From Moringa oleifera (taxonomy: Eukaryota > Streptophyta > Magnoliopsida > Brassicales > Moringaceae), in contig JAJFZO010000256.1 in assembly GCA_021397835.1 (NCBI GenBank), forward strand, positions 3,084,501 through 3,148,500: a stretch of 64,000 bases of DNA, given 5' to 3'. The stretch's first letter is position 1. Each line of letters opens with the position of its first letter. The translations under genes and the position numbers were made by a program. The notes under the pieces were generated by a model. It was not told the DNA's origin and made no database searches. It saw only the letters and a program-made list of their open reading frames with translations. Of the stretch, positions 59,353 through 64,000 are shown piece by piece.

Positions 59353-61564
59353 TCTCTCTTTTTTTGTTAAAAAATAAAAAATTAAAAATTTAATAAACGT
59401 TCATATTTATCTAATATGACAAATCGAATCTTAATGTTTAAAATTGACCGAAACAAATCTTAATATTTATATATCAATCCAAATAAATTTTAAACGACAT
59501 CAATTATTAAAAAATAAAAACATATTTTTAAATTTTTTTAATTTTTAATAAACCTAAATAATTATAGAATTTCCGTTAGATTTAATGTCAGAGAAGAATA
59601 TGTTTTTTTTTTTTTTTTCAGATGGGTTGCCTCCAAATCAATCAATCGCCTCCGAGTAAGGATCATTCACCAAACTTACTTTCATCAACACTGAATCTAA
59701 GAGGAGACTAAGGTACAACCATTAAAAAATTAATCTTTACAAGAATTTACAGTGAAAAAGAAGAGAAATAATCCAAAATACCTAAGCAAAAAAATTAAAA
59801 AAAAAAAAAGAATTGGCACTATACCAAAACGCTTCACATCCATGTTTTATTAGAAATGAAGCATCTCTTTTTCCCTTTTCACAGTAAAGAATTCAATAAA
59901 TTATGAGTTAATAAAGCGGTAAAGGAGGTTAAAACAAATTGTAGAATTATAAATAAGGCGATAAAAGCATTCACCATCACCACTGCGACTATGAATTCAA
60001 ACTATTCTTTTTAAAAGGTAATGATTTGTATTTTGAATTAATTATTCTAATAATGATGTAGTATACATCATTTGGATGAAAAATTATTAGACAAGCAATG
60101 ATACAAAATAAGACGTCGGGAGTGATTAGAAGTAATAAGAAAGAAAGAAAAATTCATAAAAACTGAAGAAGTAAAGAGGGTAATTCGAAAGATAAACGAA
60201 AGCAAATTTAAGATATTTTTTTGACAAAATCAAGTTTCGATTCTTTTTTAAATTAGTATGAAAGACTGAATTAAACAATAAATTTGATAAATTTTTCAAA
60301 CCCAACTTTTTCGGCTACATCGCTTCAAGTCCAATTTCAATTTGCAGTGATTGATGACAAAAAAAAATATAAATAAAAATTTTATTTTATCTTTGATTGT
60401 AACATTCATTTTGAACGGTATTAGAATTTAAAGTTTGTATCGAGTATTAAAGTTATTTCAGAGTTTATAATATCGTTTTTTGAATATTAAGATTTGATTT
60501 ATCATTTGAGATAAATATAAGATTTTAAAAAAATTTTACTGAAAAATAAATTAATAAGTAAAAAAATGAAAGAGATAAGTGATGAAAAAAATGAAAATAA
60601 AAAAAAAACCAAACTAAGAATTAAAAAAAGAAAAAAATAACTTCTTTGAATATTTTTAACATTTCAATGTCAGTCTTAATTAAACTTTCAAAATCTAACT
60701 AAACATTGATGAAATGAATATTTCATTAATGAAGAGTTCACATTGATTCAATATAAGATTTAAATTTTTTTTTTCATACTGTCTAAAAATAGAGATTTGA
60801 TTTGATATTAAAAATATATTTTATTTTTTAAATATTTATTGTTATTGTTATTTTATTTATTTTATATATCAAATTTTTTATTAATTTATATCTTTTTAAA
60901 ATAATAAATAAAATTATTTATTAAATAAATTCACACAAATAAAATTAAATTTATTAAATTAATTAATTTAAAATAAAATAAAATAACTCATAAATATGAT
61001 TCTTATATAATCCTCAATCAAATCTATTAGATAAAATCATATATCACATAAATTTCTTTACTTATTTTAAAAGAAAATTAAAAAAAAAGAAACAATGATT
61101 TTCCATAAACTTTAAAAAAATAAAAAAATTCAGCCAACTCCAAACGCTTAAAAGGACATTCATGATGACATAAAAGAAACTACAGCTCTTTGAAATGAAA
61201 ATTTCTAATCTAATAGATATGGATGCTTTCATCTACTTCTCTTATGGACATGAAAAGTGAACTAAAAGTAAAATAAACAAATCTAATGTCCAAAATTTAA
61301 TTGCCATGATAACTAATTGAAATCAAGCAACGGCTCAAAATGCAAGATAAAAGCATCAGCCAAATTTGAAGCACCAATCCAAATGTAAAACTCTTTGCCA
61401 AAAGCTTCATATTGTCATAATTATTTCAAATATATTTATAATTTTTATGACACTTTAACAGTAACATTTCTTTCATCACTCCCACAACTCCATCTGGGTA
61501 AATCTCATGCAGTTCCTGGTCAAATTGGATTATCCTGTAATAAGAAGATCAAATTTTGGCACTC

Positions 61565-62396
61565 CTATGTATTCAGTGCCTCTGTTTTACAAATAGGGCA
61601 GAGATTCTTCTGCATCAGCCACTGTTTGATGCAATCAGTGTGGAAGTCGTGACTGCAGTCCAACGTCCCGACATCATCCCCTTCAACGTATTCCTCCTGT
61701 CATAACAATTGTTTAAGCAATCTTAACAAAGTCAAAGAAAGCTAACTTATAATTGCAATCTTAAGGTTATCCAGGTCATACCTGGCAGATGCAGCAAGGC
61801 TCCACATCAACCGGGGCTTTGGTTATACTGCAGAAATACTTACGCTGTTTCATGACCTTCAGAATGGTTTCTTCGCTTAGCCCGGTGTTCACATCTCCAA
61901 TTCGCTCTTCCAGTGCCAACAGTTCCTGGTATTCCAACAGTTGTATTAAGCAGAAAACTTTCATTTGAAATGGCTGAAAGGGAAATAAACTGATGATTTT
62001 GTTTTAGTACCTCGTAAGACATGTTATCAACATCGAGACGCATATCTCTATGCCTATCATGCATCTGGGCCACACCATTGTATATGAATGGATCAAAGAG
62101 TATATAATCCTACCATGTCAACACATGAACGTCGAGAAAAAGTTATATCGCATGTTTGAATGTGAGAGCCTCAGCTTACTTGCAGTAAATAACATCACAC
62201 TGTCCGACAATAAGAACTCAAGGACCAAGGAAACATAAGATAGAGAGAATGAAAGGAAATGGCTCTATCAACCTCAGGCAGCTAGACAGCCAAAATAAAG
62301 ATCCAGCAATGAGAACAAAAATAGCTGTAGAAGTCAAGGCCAAACCTGGGGTCGTAAGTTCTCCCCCCTGCGCATGGCATTCAGGACTTGCCGTAT
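61565..62396 (-). CDS. MBR-type RING-H2 E3 ligase, C-terminal part only
   Basis: Minus-strand exons 62396-62346, 62109-62011, 61925-61782 and 61696-61565 join in phase 0 to 141 residues ending at TAG. The order of motifs is that of MED25-binding RING-H2 proteins (MBR1/MBR2) and relatives: VLNAMRRGENL, then DRHRDMRLDVDNMSYE, then ELLALEERIGDVNTGLSEE, then a RING-H2 finger. The finger is CCICQEEY...CSHDFHTDCIKQWL...CPICK, with the C3H2C3 ligands intact. It should recruit an E2. The family's long N-terminal half, several hundred residues in one large exon, is not found between 62400 and 64000, where an LTR element lies instead. Either it is beyond the window or it is lost. Calling it functional is therefore not justified. 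Confidence 0.85.
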
Positions 62397-62952
62397 CTGG
62401 TACAATGAACAGAAACTTCAAGAGTTAATCTTAAGAATGTGTTGCCTAAAGTTAATAAGCTAACCAATGAATTATAAGGAGCCAAAATATTTTTTTCGAG
62501 TAAAACAGATAAGAAAAACTCTAAAAGAAGCCACAGGAAAAGAGCACGGTTACGTTGGAGAAATAAACTCCGCGCGTGAAAGGAAACAATACCCTTTCTT
62601 AATATGTTGCCTATCAAAAGGGAAAAAAACATGACATGAAGATGTCTCCACTTACCAAACTGTATCCCCTCACACCGAACTCTACCAAAGTTTGGAATTG
62701 CATCATATGATATCACCGTGTGAAATACCACCACTCCACCACGTGATTAGTGTGGGGCCACAAAAACTTTTCACTATGAAAATACTTACAAGAAAGACAA
62801 CTTATTTCTCATTAGATATCCTTGTAGTCCCTTTTATATAATAAAGCCTAGAGCTCATAATACATGCGTAAAAATCCTTCTTAGGTAATAAAACCTAAAA
62901 TTAACAATACCTTTAAAAACCTCAAAATACCCTTAAGGCAACTAAGCATCCG
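62397..62952. other. Sequence between RING exons and LTR
   Basis: No MBR exon is recognised here. A minus-strand open frame (62734-62381) shows no family resemblance in its parts. A CACGTG lies at about 62740. This may be intron of the RING gene. Confidence 0.4.
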
Positions 62953-63420
62953 TGAAAAAATAAGAATTGATTAATTATTAGCTTTTATTTAAATTAAGAT
63001 TACTTTGATTATCTTTTAGTTTTTATTGATGGATAAGAGTTGAATTTGTAACTAGCCTACAATAAAATTAGGTTAGTTTCATTATTCAATCAAGATTAAG
63101 ATTCTTTTCATTATTCAACTAGGATTAGGACTCTCTTTTCATTATCCAATTAGGACTCACGGTTTGATTAGAACTCATAATTTGATTAGGACTCATAATT
63201 TGATCAGGAATATGCTATATTAGCCTATAAATTGGCAACATGAGCTTTAAGTTGTTCAATCCTAAATAAGAAATAACGTTTCAGCTTTTAAACTTTCTCT
63301 CTCCTTCTCTCTCTTCGTATTTATTTTCCCTTTTTCGCCCTTCTCCTCCTTCTCTACTTCTTCTCTGTTTCCCTTCTCCCTTAAACTCTTCCCTTTTTCT
63401 CCCCGTTCTACTCTCCTGCA
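62953..63420 (+). mobile_element. LTR of a retrotransposon (5' LTR, ends approximate)
   Basis: This segment has features of a plant LTR. There are repeated TTAGGACTC/TTTGATTAGGACTCATAA motifs, a compact promoter-like CTATAAATTGG at about 63225-63235, a CT-rich downstream leader, and a CA end directly before a primer-binding site. TG at 62953 is the proposed start, chosen by length and the TG...CA rule. A second LTR would lie outside the window. Confidence 0.55.
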
Positions 63421-63425
63421 TTAAG

Positions 63426-63437
63426 TGGTATGAGGCT
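63426..63437 (+). other. Primer-binding site (degenerate, tRNA-iMet type)
   Basis: TGGTATGAGGCT lies five bases after the LTR end. It resembles TGGTATCAGAGC, the complement of the 3' end of plant initiator tRNA-Met used by most LTR retrotransposons. Confidence 0.6.
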
Positions 63438-63771
63438 TTCATTCCCCTTTCCTTTGGCCAACATCCTAAAGGGTCTACATCAAGTAAAATTGCTTTCGCA
63501 TTGACTATTGGACTGATGATGAGTTTTGGATAGGTTTATCATATGTTTGGGCCTTACACTTAGTTTGTATTGGGTCTTATATACTTCTCGACTTCCTTTC
63601 ATGTTAAAACCTAAGCTATCACATTATTAGTCTTCAGTACCACTTTAAAAAAAAGAGTTTGGATTCTATATAATTATTGCTTTGAATTTTTCATTCTTAT
63701 TATGCTCATTAGCGGGATTTTAATTACTTAAATTTCATACTCTTAGCATTTGAAATTCTCTTTATCATATC

Positions 63772-64000
63772 ATGACTTTTAAAGGCATTCATACTATTAA
63801 GGAAAGACAAACTAATACTGAAGAGAGAATGACCAAAACTGAGAGAAAGACTAATGACTTTGAAACATGACTTAATTAGCTCATAACCAACATCAAACAG
63901 TTTGTCAAATTGGTTAACCTTCTTAAAGATGACTGTTATCCTACATGCAAGGATCCCAAAAAGCATCCAATAGGGGAGTCAAGTAGTGAGCCAATCAATG
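63772..64000 (+). pseudogene. gag-like N-terminal remnant of the LTR element
   Basis: A frame begins at ATG 63772 with KERQTNTEERMTKTERKTND and stops at TGA 63868-63870. After another in-frame stop it resumes as ITNIKQFVKLVNLLKDDC, PTCKDPKKHPIGESS and so on, to the window edge. The coiled-coil Glu/Lys/Thr character and position after the PBS fit the start of a gag-pol gene. The stops show it is inactive. Confidence 0.5.

Larger units (their letters stand above)
52050..61564. other. Transposon-rich AT-rich intergenic region
   Basis: From 52.6 to 54.4 kb there are traces of CACTA-type elements, listed separately. A GC-richer part at 52.95-53.3 kb repeats GTCGCTAA several times. From 54.4 to 61.5 kb the DNA is AT-rich with no recognised gene; short open frames match nothing. 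A tRNA-like A/B-box pair lies at 59270-59331, and a T15 run near 59610. Confidence 0.55.

Noticed and set aside
62218..62421. 67-codon minus-strand ORF over the first visible RING exon
   Set aside because: Wrong frame. The correct frame gives VLNAMRRGENL, which fits the MBR family and joins the next exon in phase.
1..64000. Search for CRISPR arrays, operons, phage or bacterial insertion sequences
   Set aside because: The window is plainly plant nuclear DNA. The tandem repeats seen are minisatellites without regular unique spacers.

Overview
This is a window of plant nuclear DNA, from a core eudicot and most likely a rosid. The evidence is split genes with GT-AG introns, very AT-rich intergenic DNA, transit-peptide-like N-termini on plastid or mitochondrial proteins, a plant-specific SPARK receptor kinase and a ZHOUPI-type bHLH gene. 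I reconstructed exon structures by hand from splice sites, reading phase and family resemblance. Nothing was aligned by software, and Arabidopsis locus numbers are recalled, not looked up.

Layout. 91-4011 (-): two-domain plastid DJ-1 protein, DJ1C type. 4278-7836 (+): methylcrotonoyl-CoA carboxylase beta subunit, divergent from DJ1C across 266 bp. 8523-8595 (+): tRNA-Arg(UCU). 8896-13280 (+): thioredoxin m3 with a 3.85-kb intron. 14.5-17.9 kb (+): NYN-nuclease/LOTUS protein with a spliced leader. 18.3-19.0 kb: tandem repeats. 19177-24587 (-): SPARK-domain receptor-like kinase. 24.7-33.6 kb: AT-rich DNA holding one small oleosin-like gene (30725-31000, -). 33622-37177 (+): secreted PI-PLC X-domain protein. 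37.5-45.5 kb: AT-rich DNA. 45543-46790 (+): intronless U-box/ARM E3 ligase, PUB25/26 type. 49039-51926 (-): bHLH95/ZHOUPI-type factor. 52-61.5 kb: transposon-rich DNA with a CACTA-type element, a transposase-like exon and SINE-like boxes. 61565-62396 (-): 3' end of an MBR-type RING-H2 gene. About 62.95 kb to the end (+): 5' end of an LTR retrotransposon lying where the 5' part of the RING gene would be expected.

How the genes relate. They are independent single-copy housekeeping and regulatory genes, not an operon or cluster. The order is informative. The left block (DJ1C, MCCB, Trx m3, NYN) and the terminal MBR gene recall Arabidopsis At4g34020-34040 and At2g15530-15570. The middle block (RLK, PLC-X, PUB, bHLH95) recalls At1g49730-49780 and At3g19300-19380. 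The window therefore looks like an ancestral arrangement that Arabidopsis has split.

Most interesting items: a 91-residue 'hairpin-only' oleosin-like ORF with a perfect proline knot; the DJ1C/MCCB bidirectional promoter; loss of the nucleophile cysteine in the second DJ-1 domain; an in-frame 66-nt intron in the PLC gene; a CACTA element with internal Pol III-like boxes; and the RING gene fragment abutting an LTR element.
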